The notes below the pieces were generated by a model. It worked only from the letters and a program-made list of their open reading frames with translations, had not been told where the DNA came from and made no database searches. From Streptomyces sp. CB01201 (lineage in GTDB: Bacteria; Actinomycetota; Actinomycetes; Streptomycetales; Streptomycetaceae), in contig NZ_NNBJ01000026.1 in the NCBI RefSeq assembly GCF_002803085.1, positions 1 to 64,000 of the forward strand: a DNA stretch of 64,000 bases. Reading direction: 5' to 3'. The position numbers and the translations under genes were made by a program. This document shows positions 49,558-58,099 of this stretch, one piece after another; the stretch's first letter is position 1; each line of letters starts with the position of its first letter.

Positions 49558-50235
49558 TTACCGCGTGGCGCCGCGGAACCGGCGGTAGAGGACACCGCCG
49601 CCGAGGAGCAGCGCGGCGGACGCGGGGACCGCGTATCCGATGCCGTCGGCGCCCGTGTGGGCGAGAGCCTTCCCCTGCGGCACGGGGAGCGCGGGGGCGG
49701 CCGGGGGCGCCGGGACCGGGGTGGGCTTCGCGCGCGGCGGGACGGGGGCCGGCGGCGGGGCGGGCCGGTGGCGCACCGGCGGTGTGGAGCCGTTCGTCGA
49801 GGTGTTGCCGACGGACGGGTTCAGGACACCGACGACACCGACCGAGTTCCCGGAGATGTTGACGGGGAGGTCAACGGGGAGCTGGAGGCCGTTCCCCGCG
49901 AGAACGCCGGGCGAATCCTTTCCGCTTCCGGATGCGAGGGCACCGCCGCCGTTGCCCGCGCGCGCGGAGCCGGCCCTGGCGCCGTGGGGGGCGCGCGAGG
50001 CGTTGGCGCAGGTGTTGCCGGCGCTGGGGTTGAGCAGTCCGAGCACATCCACGGTGTTCCCGCACACGTTGACGGGAAGATCGACGGGAAGCTGTACGGC
50101 GTTGCCCGCCAGTGCCCCCGGGGAGGAGTCGGCGCTGCCGCCGGCGTTCGAGTCCGCGTAGGCGTAGCCGGTCGCGGCCAGTACGCCGCCCGTGGCCACC
50201 GCCGTGACCAGGCCCTTCATGGCGACCCGTCTCAT
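49558..50235 (-). CDS. Long chaplin with LAXTG sorting signal
   Basis: 225 residues from ATG 50235, with AGGAAACCA just upstream. Signal peptide about 1-28. Two chaplin domains: 37-80 (C58, C76, NVCGNTVDVLGLLNPSAGNT) and 107-150 (S128 and S146 at the Cys positions, NISGNSVGVVGVLNPSVGNT). A Pro-rich linker, LAHTG (191-195), a TM segment and an Arg tail (YRRFRGATR) follow. Long chaplins are anchored to the wall by class E sortases and form amyloid surface layers on aerial hyphae. The second domain cannot form the usual disulfide. Confidence 0.94.
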   Translation of the reverse strand: MRRVAMKGLVTAVATGGVLAATGYAYADSNAGGSADSSPGALAGNAVQLPVDLPVNVCGNTVDVLGLLNPSAGNTCANASRAPHGARAGSARAGNGGGALASGSGKDSPGVLAGNGLQLPVDLPVNISGNSVGVVGVLNPSVGNTSTNGSTPPVRHRPAPPPAPVPPRAKPTPVPAPPAAPALPVPQGKALAHTGADGIGYAVPASAALLLGGGVLYRRFRGATR

Positions 50236-50531
50236 TGGTTTCCTGCCTTCCGGAGTTCGTCACGGACTACTCGCCCGCACCGCCATCAACGGCGAGGGGA
50301 CCGGATGGGTTATGCCTAATACGCCTTTCACCCCATCGAGTGGCCTGATTATCGATTTGAGCCATGCCCGACGCTTCACTCCGGTATCGGAAGGAACAGG
50401 GGCTCACGACAAGGCGCCGCGCACCCGGGCGAACGGGTCAGGGGGCGGCCCCCGAACCGCGCGCGCCCCATGGCAAGATCGCTGGAAGGCCGGTGGGGAG
50501 TCCCTGGCCGGGACGGGTCCGGGAGTCGAAG

Positions 50532-51332
50532 GTGCGCGGGGACACGAAAGCGCGGGAGCGGGCGGGCGGACGCGAACCGGGCCCATCGCCGCTTCGGCGT
50601 GCTGCCGTCGCCCCCGCACCCGGCCCGGCTCCGCGAGCCGAACACAGGCTCAACCGGTTCGCACGCCTCCTCGGACAGCAACTGCTCCGCGAGTTCCGCG
50701 TCATCGTCGCCGAACCCGTACGCACCCTCGTGCGGCGCGGCCTTTCCGGCGTCCTCCTGGCGGTCTTCACGGCCGTCGCGGTGCTGACCCTGCACGCCGT
50801 GGACCAGTCCTCGACCGGGGCGACCCTGATACGGCTCACCTCGCACGTCCGGGGCGACATCCCGCTCCCCCTCGTGCTGCTGCGCACGCCGCTCTCGCTG
50901 TTCGTCCCGGCGCGTGACATGCCCGCGCTGCCCGGTATCCCGGTGCTCTTCCTCGGGATCGCGCTGGCCCAGCTGGTGCTCGGCCGCACCCGGACCATCG
51001 CGGTGGCCTACGCGGTCTCGCTGGCGGGCACGCTCAGCGCCCGCGTCATGATCGCGGTGGGGCCCGGGTGGTGGGGGCTTCCGCCGGACGCGGCCCAGGT
51101 GATCGACACCGGGGCGTCCGCCGCGGTGGTGGGGCTTTTCGCCCACATCGCCACCGTGAAGCGGGCCCCGGTCCTGTTCCTGTGCGCGGTCACCCCGACC
51201 GTGCTCCGGTCCGTCCACAAGCCCAACCTGGCGGGCCGCGAGCACCTGGTGGCCATCACGGTCGCCATCCTGCTCGGCCTCCTCGCCACCCGGCGCGACC
51301 CTGCACTGCGCGACGGCCCGGGCCGGGCCTGA
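50532..51332 (+). CDS. Rhomboid-like membrane protein
   Basis: Start taken as GTG 50532 (VRGDTKARER), with GGGAG six or seven bases upstream; the frame opens further left at ATG 50364 but that part looks non-coding. The 266-residue protein has about six TM segments. DTGASAAVVGLFAHIAT (Ser in the GxSx rhomboid position) and REHLVAITVAILLGLL (His) match the rhomboid fold and may form a Ser-His dyad. The loop between them is short. Protease activity is not proven. Confidence 0.8.
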   Translation: MRGDTKARERAGGREPGPSPLRRAAVAPAPGPAPRAEHRLNRFARLLGQQLLREFRVIVAEPVRTLVRRGLSGVLLAVFTAVAVLTLHAVDQSSTGATLIRLTSHVRGDIPLPLVLLRTPLSLFVPARDMPALPGIPVLFLGIALAQLVLGRTRTIAVAYAVSLAGTLSARVMIAVGPGWWGLPPDAAQVIDTGASAAVVGLFAHIATVKRAPVLFLCAVTPTVLRSVHKPNLAGREHLVAITVAILLGLLATRRDPALRDGPGRA

Positions 51333-51347
51333 GCGGGCCCGCCCGCC

Positions 51348-52067
51348 TCACTCGTCCTCGTTGCCGCCCCGCGTGACGGCCACCACACCGGCCACATCGG
51401 CGAACCGGGCGGTGAGGACGGCCGGGTCGGCGCGGCCCACCGCCGAGATCAGCACCTCCGCCGCATCCCCGGTGCCGCCCGCCCGCATCATCCGGAGCCC
51501 GGCCACACCGAAACCGGCCCGCTCGCACTGCTCCATCAGCTCGCGCAGCAGACCGGGCCGCTGCTCGTACGCGATCCGGAACGTCGAGGCCACCGAGCGC
51601 ATCTGCGGCAGCCGGTGGACGAGGGGCCGCACCAGGTACGCGGCGACGAAGTAGGCGGCCGTCGCCAGTATCGAGAGCAGCGGGAGCCCGGCCGCGGCCG
51701 CGGCTCCCACGGCCGCCGTCAGCCAGATCGTCGCTGCCGTGGTGAGCCCCTGCACCGAACCCCGGTGCACGAAGATCACCCCGGCGCCGATGAAGCCGAC
51801 GCCCGACACGATCTGCGCGGTGACCCGGGACGGGTCGAGCTCGATGGTCCCGACATGCAGGACGTCGCCGAAGCCGTACTTGCTGACCAGCGTGAACAGG
51901 GCCGCGCCGACGCCGACCGTGGTGTACGTCCGCAGCCCCGCGGCCTTCTGCCGGATCTCCCGCTCCAGGCCGATGGCCGCGGACAGCAGGAACGCCAGAC
52001 CGAACTCGCCCGCCTGCACCCAGCCCTGGCCGCTCGGCTCAAGCACCCCGGCCGCCACCTGCACCAT
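51348..52067 (-). CDS. MgtC/SapB-family membrane protein
   Basis: 239 residues from ATG 52067. The N-terminal hydrophobic domain has about four TM segments with GLAFLLSAAIGLEREIRQKA, GVGFIGAGVIFVHRGSVQGL and TAATIWLTAAVGAAAAAG, the MgtC signature. The C-terminal soluble ACT-like part ends GVVAVTRGGNEDE. MgtC-family proteins affect magnesium limitation survival and membrane energetics. The family's direct activity is unsettled. Confidence 0.93.
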   Translation of the reverse strand: MVQVAAGVLEPSGQGWVQAGEFGLAFLLSAAIGLEREIRQKAAGLRTYTTVGVGAALFTLVSKYGFGDVLHVGTIELDPSRVTAQIVSGVGFIGAGVIFVHRGSVQGLTTAATIWLTAAVGAAAAAGLPLLSILATAAYFVAAYLVRPLVHRLPQMRSVASTFRIAYEQRPGLLRELMEQCERAGFGVAGLRMMRAGGTGDAAEVLISAVGRADPAVLTARFADVAGVVAVTRGGNEDE

Positions 52068-52173
52068 CCCGTGCCCCTTCCCACTCGGGCCGCGCCGTCA
52101 CACGAACAGGCTCCGCCTACCCATACAGCCACATTTCATGACGCCCCGCCCCGCGCCGGCGTCGCGAACCGGC

Positions 52174-53697
52174 TCAGCGACAGCGCAGCGCGGCGTACAT
52201 GTCCAGCTTGTGCTCCAGGCGCGAGAGGTCGCGGCCGGTGAGCACCTCGATCCGCTGGATGCGGTAGTGGACCGTGTTGACGTGCAGATGCAGGGAGGCC
52301 GCCGTGCGCGCCCAGGACCCGTTGTGCGCGAGGAAGGACTCCAGGGTCTCCCTGAGCATCTGCGAGGAGGTGTGGGCGTCGTCGGCCAGCGGGCCGAGGA
52401 CCCTGTCGTGGTAGATGGCCCGTACGTCGGTGGGGATGCCCGCGAGCAGCCCCTCCAGCGTGGTCAGGTCGTCCACGGCGGCCACACCGGCCCCGTCGGG
52501 CTCCTGTGTGCGGGCCGCGGCCAGCGCGTAACGGGCTCCGGTCAGGCTGGAGTTGAGCCGGTCCGGCGCGTCGGCCTGGCCACCGACGCCGACATGGAGC
52601 GGGACGAGCGGTTCGCACGCCTGCACCAGGCGCCACAACTCCCGCAATTCCAGGGCCACTTCGGTCCCGCCCTGAACCACGGCGAGCACCTCTGCGTGCG
52701 GGAGGCGGCCGAGGGCGAAGGGCCGGTCGGGGGTGTGGCGGAGCGCCTCGGCCAGGGCGTCGGCCGCGGCGCCCTGGTCGCCTTCGGTGCGGGTGGCGGC
52801 GGCGATCACATGGAAAGGACCGCCGGGGGAAAGGCCGCAGGCGGTCAGGGCGCCGCTCAGCGCGGGCAGATCGGCGGCCGGTGCGTCGACGAGCCGGATC
52901 AGCTCGCCGGCCCGCCGCCGGCTCTCGTTGCGGGCCCGGTCCCGGCCGTAGCGGTGGTCGGCGAGCACGTCCGCCGTCTCGTGCAGCAGGCGCGGGGGCA
53001 CGGCGGCCGCGTCCGCGAGGTGCAGATACCAGCTGTCGTACGGCGAACTGTCCGTGTCGATCAGCAGGGTGAGGCCGTCGGGCGCGCGGCGCAGCAGCTC
53101 GCGGCCGCGCTGGGCGGGGATCGCCGGGGCCGCGGGGGTGCGCGCCACGGTGCGTCCGGTGGGGGTCAGGACGTAGCAGTCCGGCGTCCCCACATGGGCC
53201 AGGGCCCGGTCCAGCAGTACGTCCGGTTCGGCTCCGGCCCGTACCAGGTCGCTGAGCTCGCTGCGGACGTTGTCCGGCAGCGCGTAGCGGTGCGAGGTGG
53301 GCCGCCGGCTGAGGTCGCCCCACTGGCGCAGGTAGACGGCCTCGGTGATGGCCCGGAAGTTGGTGCGCGAGGGCACGGCGAGCAGGGCGATGCCGTTCTC
53401 CCGGCACGACCGGGTCAGCTCCTCGGGCACCCTGCCGTGCGTCTCCTCACCGGCCAGGAGCGCGGCTGCCCCGGCGGTCACGAGCGCGGAGACGAAACGG
53501 CTGATCTTCTCGGTCCCCTTCTCCGGGCCCCACCACACGAGACCGCTCAGCACGACCTCTCCCGGCCGCAGGAATCGAGTCGGGTCCTCCAGGTCGGTGG
53601 CGGTCACCCCGGTGATCTCCCGGAGGAGCTGCTGCTCCTCGCCCCAGAGCAGTTCCAGATCCAGGGATTCGAGACGCAGGAGGTCTTCGACGTGCAT
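52174..53697 (-). CDS. PucR-family transcriptional regulator
   Basis: Start ATG 53697 (MHVEDLLRLESLDLELLWG) with AAGGAG seven or eight bases upstream; 507 residues. The N-terminal PucR sensing domain is about 1-130. A GGDEF-like middle (about 270-410) and C-terminal HTH (TLESFLAHNGSWARTAASLH, LHVNTVHYRIQRIEVLTGRD) complete the family architecture. Members regulate purine, amino acid and amide catabolism. No catabolic operon is next to it; the promoter carries two palindromes suggestive of autoregulation. Confidence 0.93.
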   Translation of the reverse strand: MHVEDLLRLESLDLELLWGEEQQLLREITGVTATDLEDPTRFLRPGEVVLSGLVWWGPEKGTEKISRFVSALVTAGAAALLAGEETHGRVPEELTRSCRENGIALLAVPSRTNFRAITEAVYLRQWGDLSRRPTSHRYALPDNVRSELSDLVRAGAEPDVLLDRALAHVGTPDCYVLTPTGRTVARTPAAPAIPAQRGRELLRRAPDGLTLLIDTDSSPYDSWYLHLADAAAVPPRLLHETADVLADHRYGRDRARNESRRRAGELIRLVDAPAADLPALSGALTACGLSPGGPFHVIAAATRTEGDQGAAADALAEALRHTPDRPFALGRLPHAEVLAVVQGGTEVALELRELWRLVQACEPLVPLHVGVGGQADAPDRLNSSLTGARYALAAARTQEPDGAGVAAVDDLTTLEGLLAGIPTDVRAIYHDRVLGPLADDAHTSSQMLRETLESFLAHNGSWARTAASLHLHVNTVHYRIQRIEVLTGRDLSRLEHKLDMYAALRCR

Positions 53698-53741
53698 GAG
53701 TGGCTCCTTGGTGCGGGTGCCGGTTCGGAGGCACCGGATCC

Positions 53742-53782
53742 GCATTCACCAGGTGAATGCGAGTTTCTGCATCGTAGATGCA
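53742..53782. promoter_or_regulatory. Two palindromes in the pucR-like promoter
   Basis: GCATTCACC A GGTGAATGC (53742-53760; 9-bp arms) and TGCATC GTA GATGCA (53768-53782; 6-bp arms) lie 45-85 bp upstream of the PucR-like start. Both arms end in GCAT/ATGC. The likely binding protein is the regulator itself or a partner. Confidence 0.75.
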
Positions 53783-53817
53783 AGGAGAGATGGCCGATAC
53801 ACCTCTTGGTTGATCCT

Positions 53818-53848
53818 CCAGAGTGGGCCCGGCCCTCTGGTGCTTTTC
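53818..53848. terminator. Hairpin with TGCTTTT tail
   Basis: CCAGAG (53818-53823) and CTCTGG (53835-53840) close a GC-rich hairpin, followed by TGCTTTT. It resembles a rho-independent terminator on the plus strand, but no plus-strand gene ends just upstream, so it may be a relic. Confidence 0.45.
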
Positions 53849-54110
53849 CGTGTGACGCACCAGTCGCGCCCGGCGCCGGTGGCTTGATTCACTCAGGGAG
53901 CCGCCCCGCGCCGCCGTCGGCCCCATCTCCCGGTCATGCCGCGGGAGTTGGGGCGAACCTCTTTCAGCACGGACGAGATCCGGCCGGCCGGGTCTGCACG
54001 TCAGGCCCCCCGTGCTCGCGGCCTCGGCGGCAGCCGTGCACTCGGCGTCGAGGCGGGCGCCGCGTTCGGGCGAGATGTCCGGGCGGCCCGGAAACCCCGG
54101 CGCGGGACGC

Positions 54111-54230
54111 GGGCCCGGGCAGCCGGCGCAGTGTCAGGAGTCCGAGTGCTACGTGCAGGAGACCGGCCACGGCCACGACCACGCGCAGGCCGGTCACGAA
54201 GGCCGACTTCGCCACGTCGGCCCGATGCTC
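54111..54230 (-). pseudogene. Remnant of an MFS transporter C-terminal TM segment
   Basis: Translated on the minus strand, 54215-54111 gives AKSAFVTGLRVVVAVAGLLH and ALGLLTLRRLP, which looks like the last TM of an MFS exporter. Nothing up- or downstream completes the gene. It ends about where the MmyB remnant begins on the other strand. Confidence 0.55.
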
Positions 54231-54465
54231 GCCTGGCGGAACTGATCGGCGAACTCACCATGCGCAGCGACGAGTTCTCCTCCATGTGGGCCACTCGGGA
54301 CGTCGCGGACTGCACCACGGGAACCATGCACCTCCAGCACACCGTCGTGGGCGCCGCGAGCGTCGACTACCAGGTCTGGTTGCAGCCCGACAGCCCCGAC
54401 CACCGTCTTGAGGTCTACACCCCCAACGACCCGGGCTCCGCGGACGCCTTGCGGCTCCTGACCCA
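54221..54465 (+). pseudogene. Remnant of an MmyB-type HTH regulator (ligand-binding C domain)
   Basis: The plus-strand frame 54221-54465 encodes DARLAELIGELTMRSDEF, TMHLQHTVVGAASVDYQV and RLEVYTPNDPGSADALRLL. These correspond to the C-terminal domain of Streptomyces MmyB-like helix-turn-helix regulators. The N-terminal HTH is absent and the flanking frame is GC-noise. It lies on the tRNA-Pro side of the decayed region. Confidence 0.65.
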
Positions 54466-54534
54466 CCGGAGCCGAGACCGCGTCGGCTCCCCGCGCGAAG
54501 GAAGAGGGACCGACGGGCTCGCCGGCGAACGACG

Positions 54535-54568
54535 AGGGCCGGTGTCGGATGTCTCCGATACCGGCCCT
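54535..54568 (-). terminator. tRNA-Pro transcript terminator
   Basis: AGGGCCGGT (54535-54543) and its near-complement at 54560-54568 form a stem of about 15 bp with one mismatch and a 4-base loop. It lies 20 bases past the 3' end of the minus-strand tRNA gene. Confidence 0.8.
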
Positions 54569-54587
54569 GATCTGCGACTCCTTCGAG

Positions 54588-54661
<74 letters not shown>

Positions 54662-54754
54662 ATGCCCGTCTGACCTGGGGTTTCCCCCGGCCGCTCGTGC
54701 ATGAGAACCATACCGCACTCCGGCAGTGCGACAGGAACGGGGGACAATCGGCGC

Positions 54755-55237
54755 ATGGACGGTTCCGCACGTGATCGTGACGACGAGGGGCGGGCGCGCA
54801 ACGCCCGGCCCAGGGACGGGCTCGGGCGGCCGCTGCCCTATGGCGCCGACGGGGTGGCCCGTCAGCCGGAGGGGGTGGCGCGCACCCCCGAGCAGACCCT
54901 GACCGAGGCCCAGCGGCTCCTCGACGCGGGAATGCCGTTCCACGCCCACGAGGTCTTCGAGGACGCGTGGAAGTCGGGGCCGCCGCAGGAGGAACCGCTG
55001 TGGCGGGGGCTTGCCCAGCTCGCGGTGGGACTCACGCACGCCGCGCGCGGCAACGCGAAGGGCGGCGCCTCCCTCCTGGAGCGGGGCACGGACTCGCTCG
55101 CCCGGTACCCGGCCGGGACCGGCCTGCCGACGTACGGGCTCGACCTGGCCGGGCTCGCGGCCTGGGCGCGGGAGCTGACGGGCCGGCTGCCGGGGCCGCT
55201 CGACGCGGCGGCCGAGGCGCCCAGGCTCAGGAGCTGA
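54755..55237 (+). CDS. DUF309 family protein
   Basis: Start ATG 54755; 160 residues with an N-terminal disordered basic region. The DUF309 signature FHAHEVFEDAWKSGPPQEEPLWRGLAQLAVGLTHA is complete. Members are small helical proteins of unknown function, sometimes near ribosomal or metabolic genes. Convergent with lutC; 12 bp between stops. Confidence 0.9.
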   Translation: MDGSARDRDDEGRARNARPRDGLGRPLPYGADGVARQPEGVARTPEQTLTEAQRLLDAGMPFHAHEVFEDAWKSGPPQEEPLWRGLAQLAVGLTHAARGNAKGGASLLERGTDSLARYPAGTGLPTYGLDLAGLAAWARELTGRLPGPLDAAAEAPRLRS

Positions 55238-55249
55238 GAGGCGCCCGGC

Positions 55250-55879
55250 TCAGGGGCTGAGCAGGATCACGTCCAGGGTGCGGGGGCCGTGCACGCCCTC
55301 GACCCGGTCGAGTTCGATGTCGCTGGTGGCCGACGGCCCCGAGATCCAGGTCAGCGGCCGGCCGGGATCCAGACGCACCATGGCCTGCGGTACGGACGCG
55401 ACGACCTGGTCCGGCACGCGCACCACGCAGATGTGGTGGTCCGGCACGAGCGTGATACGCCGTCGCCCCTGGGCCGTTCCGGCGTCCAGGACCAGGGTGC
55501 CGGTCTCGGCGATCGCGAGGGCGCAGCCGGTGACCACGCTGTCGACGGCGTCGAGTTCCGCCGCGGTGGACTCCGGGCGGTCCTCGACGCGCACGCACCC
55601 GGTCTCCGCCAGCCACTCGGGCGGCAGGCCCTCGGGTACGAGGACGCTCGTGGCCCCGCGCGCGCCGAGCAGCGCGGAGACGAGGGCGCCGACGCCGGCC
55701 GTGTCGGTGCGGTGCACGCGGGCACGGTAGTCGGCGAGGTTCTCGTGCAGCAGGTCGAGGACGACCGCCGGGTCGTCGGGGGTGTGGCTCACCAGGTAGT
55801 CGCGGACGACCGCCGGTGGTTCGGGTGCGTCCTCCACGGCGGCCCGTACACGGGCCAGGATGCGGTCACGGGCGTTCAT
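55250..55879 (-). CDS. lutC: LutC: lactate utilization protein C
   Basis: 209 residues from ATG 55879, overlapping lutB by ATGA. LUD domain with VTGCALAIAETGTLVLDAG and ATSDIELDRVEGVHGPRTLDVILL. LutABC together oxidise L-lactate to pyruvate in the cytosol. It is the last gene of the operon. Confidence 0.94.
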   Translation of the reverse strand: MNARDRILARVRAAVEDAPEPPAVVRDYLVSHTPDDPAVVLDLLHENLADYRARVHRTDTAGVGALVSALLGARGATSVLVPEGLPPEWLAETGCVRVEDRPESTAAELDAVDSVVTGCALAIAETGTLVLDAGTAQGRRRITLVPDHHICVVRVPDQVVASVPQAMVRLDPGRPLTWISGPSATSDIELDRVEGVHGPRTLDVILLSP

Positions 55880-57309
55880 GTGCGGTTCTTCCCTCCACCA
55901 GTCCTCCTCCACCAGTCGCGGAAGGGTTCCTCGGGCAGCTCGGGCAGGTCGCGGCTCCCGGTCCAGGCCGTGGCACCGGGGGGCCGCTTCGGATGCAGTG
56001 CCCGGGTCCGCGATGCCAGCCGCTCCCCCGCGGCCATGGCGGCGGGGTGGTCCATGGCCCAGGTGGCGGCCTTCATCGCGGCCTTCTCCAGGCGGTGCCC
56101 CGGGCCGCCCTGGCCGGCGACCCGCTCGCGGAGGTGGACCAGGACCTCCGGGATGTCGATGGCGACCGGACACACCTCGTAGCAGGCGCCGCACAGCGAG
56201 GATGCGTACGGCAGCGAGGCGTCGATCTCGCTTGTGGTGCCGCGGAGTTGAGGGCTGAGGATGGCGCCGATGGGGCCCGGGTAGACCGAGCCGTAGGCGT
56301 GGCCGCCGGCCCGTTCGTAGACGGGGCACACATTGAGGCAGGCCGAGCAGCGGATGCAGCGCAGCGCCTGGCGGCCGATGTCGTCGGCGAGGGCGTCGGT
56401 GCGGCCGTTGTCCAGCAGGACGAGGTGGAAGGCGCGGGGGCCGTCGCCGTCGGCCGTGCCGGTCCACATGCTGGTGTACGGGTTCATGCGCTCGGCGGTC
56501 GAGGAACGCGGCAGGGTCTGGAGGAAGACTTCCAGGTCCTGCCAGGTGGGGACGGTCTTCTCGATGCCGACGACGGAGATCAGGGTCTCGGGCAGGGTCA
56601 GACACATCCGGCCGTTGCCCTCGGACTCGAAGACGACCAGGGTGCCGGTCTCGGCGACCATGAAGTTGGCGCCGGAGATGGCGACCTTCGCCCGCAGGAA
56701 CTTCTCGCGCAGATGAAGCCGGGCCGCGTCCGCGAGATCGGCCGGGATGTCGGTGAGCCCCTCCGGGGCCGGCCTGCCCCAACTAGCCATCTTCTCGCGG
56801 AAGATGTCGCGGATCTCGCCCCGGTTGCGGTGGATCGCCGGGACCAGGATGTGCGAGGGCCGGTCGTCACCGAGCTGGACGATCAGCTCGGCCAGGTCGG
56901 TCTCGTAGGCGTGGATGCCCTCGGCGGCGAGCGCCTCGTTGAGGCCGATCTCCTGGGTGGCCATCGACTTGACCTTGACGACCTCGGTCTCCCCGGTGGC
57001 CTTCACCAGGCCGGTGACGATCCGGTTGGCCTCCTCCGCGTCCGCGGCCCAGTGCACGGTGCCTCCGGCGGCCGTGACCGACTCCTCCAACTGCACCAGG
57101 TAGTCATCGAGGTGACGGAGCGTCATGTCCTTGATGCGGCTGCCCGCCTCGCGCAGCCGCTGCCAGTCGGCCAGCTCGGCGACCGCCTTGGCGCGCTTGT
57201 CGCGGATGGTGTGGGTGGCGTGCCGCAGGTTGCCGCGCAAGGTGGTGTCCCGCACGGCCTCGCGCGCGGCCTTCGGGAACGCGGGCATGCCGACGAACGT
57301 GCCGCTCAC
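55876..57309 (-). CDS. lutB: LutB: iron-sulfur LUD-domain protein
   Basis: 477 residues from GTG 57309, overlapping lutA by GTGA. LUD domain and two 4Fe-4S clusters (CIRCSACLNVCPVYER and CGACYEVCPVAIDIPE) are present. It passes electrons from lactate oxidation to an acceptor. The middle cysteines match LutB of Bacillus. C-terminal basic tail. Confidence 0.95.
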   Translation of the reverse strand: MSGTFVGMPAFPKAAREAVRDTTLRGNLRHATHTIRDKRAKAVAELADWQRLREAGSRIKDMTLRHLDDYLVQLEESVTAAGGTVHWAADAEEANRIVTGLVKATGETEVVKVKSMATQEIGLNEALAAEGIHAYETDLAELIVQLGDDRPSHILVPAIHRNRGEIRDIFREKMASWGRPAPEGLTDIPADLADAARLHLREKFLRAKVAISGANFMVAETGTLVVFESEGNGRMCLTLPETLISVVGIEKTVPTWQDLEVFLQTLPRSSTAERMNPYTSMWTGTADGDGPRAFHLVLLDNGRTDALADDIGRQALRCIRCSACLNVCPVYERAGGHAYGSVYPGPIGAILSPQLRGTTSEIDASLPYASSLCGACYEVCPVAIDIPEVLVHLRERVAGQGGPGHRLEKAAMKAATWAMDHPAAMAAGERLASRTRALHPKRPPGATAWTGSRDLPELPEEPFRDWWRRTGGGKNRT

Positions 57310-58061
57310 AGCTGGGGCTCCGCTTCCGTGCTCAGGAGGATCTCGGCGATGTGCAGGGCGCGCAGCGGGGCGTCCTGCCGGTGCAGGATGCCCCCGATGT
57401 GCAGGAGGCAGGAGTTGTCGGCGCCGCACAGCACCTCGGCCCCGGTGGCGGCCGCGTTGCGCACCTTGTCGATGCCCATCGCCGCCGAGACGTCCGGGTT
57501 CTTGACGGCGAAGGTGCCGCCGAAGCCGCAGCACTCCTCGGCGCCCGGCAACTCCCGCAGCTCCAGGCCCTTGACGGCTTCGAGGAGCCGGCGCGGCCGG
57601 TCCCCGAGGCCCAGCAGGCGCAGCCCGTGGCAGGAGGGGTGGTAGGTGACGGTGTGCGGGAAGTACGCGCCGACGTCGGTGACGCCCAGCACGTCGACCA
57701 GGAACTCCGTCAGCTCGTACACCCGCGGCACGAGTGACTGCGCGACCCGGCCCAGCTCGTCCCCCCGCCCTTCCGCGGCCGCCCGGTGGCCGATGCGCGG
57801 ATAGTTGTCGCGGATCATCGCCACACAGGAGCCGGACGGGGTGACGACGTGGTCGTAGTCTGCGAAGACCCGGCCCATCCGGCGCACCAGGGGCTCGGTC
57901 TCGTGCCGGTAGCCGGTGTTGAACTGGGGTTGCCCGCAGCACGTCTGCCCGGCCGGGAAGTCGACGTCGACCCCGAGCCGTTCCAGGAGCTTCACCGTCG
58001 CGATGCCGGTGGCCGGATACACCGCGTCATTGACGCAGGTGACGAAGAGTGCGACTCGCAT
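57306..58061 (-). CDS. lutA: LutA: CCG-domain lactate oxidation protein
   Basis: 251 residues from ATG 58061. Two CCG motifs (GQTCCGQPQFNTGYRHE and EECCGFGGTFAVK) mark the GlpC/HdrB-type iron-sulfur assembly domain used in lactate and glycerol oxidation. No clear RBS, though the P450 gene upstream is only 38 bp away and could provide read-through. First of lutABC; the P450 may be co-transcribed. Confidence 0.94.
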   Translation of the reverse strand: MRVALFVTCVNDAVYPATGIATVKLLERLGVDVDFPAGQTCCGQPQFNTGYRHETEPLVRRMGRVFADYDHVVTPSGSCVAMIRDNYPRIGHRAAAEGRGDELGRVAQSLVPRVYELTEFLVDVLGVTDVGAYFPHTVTYHPSCHGLRLLGLGDRPRRLLEAVKGLELRELPGAEECCGFGGTFAVKNPDVSAAMGIDKVRNAAATGAEVLCGADNSCLLHIGGILHRQDAPLRALHIAEILLSTEAEPQL

Positions 58062-58099
58062 GCTCGGAGGATATGCCGTGCTGACCCGGGCGCGTTCGG

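Noticed and set aside
46392..49862. A 1156-codon open frame on the plus strand
   Set aside because: It runs antisense to the P450 and binding-protein genes, so it is a GC-skew shadow.
53936..54220. A complete plus-strand gene covering the decayed region
   Set aside because: The N-terminal part is low-complexity Arg/Ala/Gly without an HTH. Only the later segment resembles a regulator domain.
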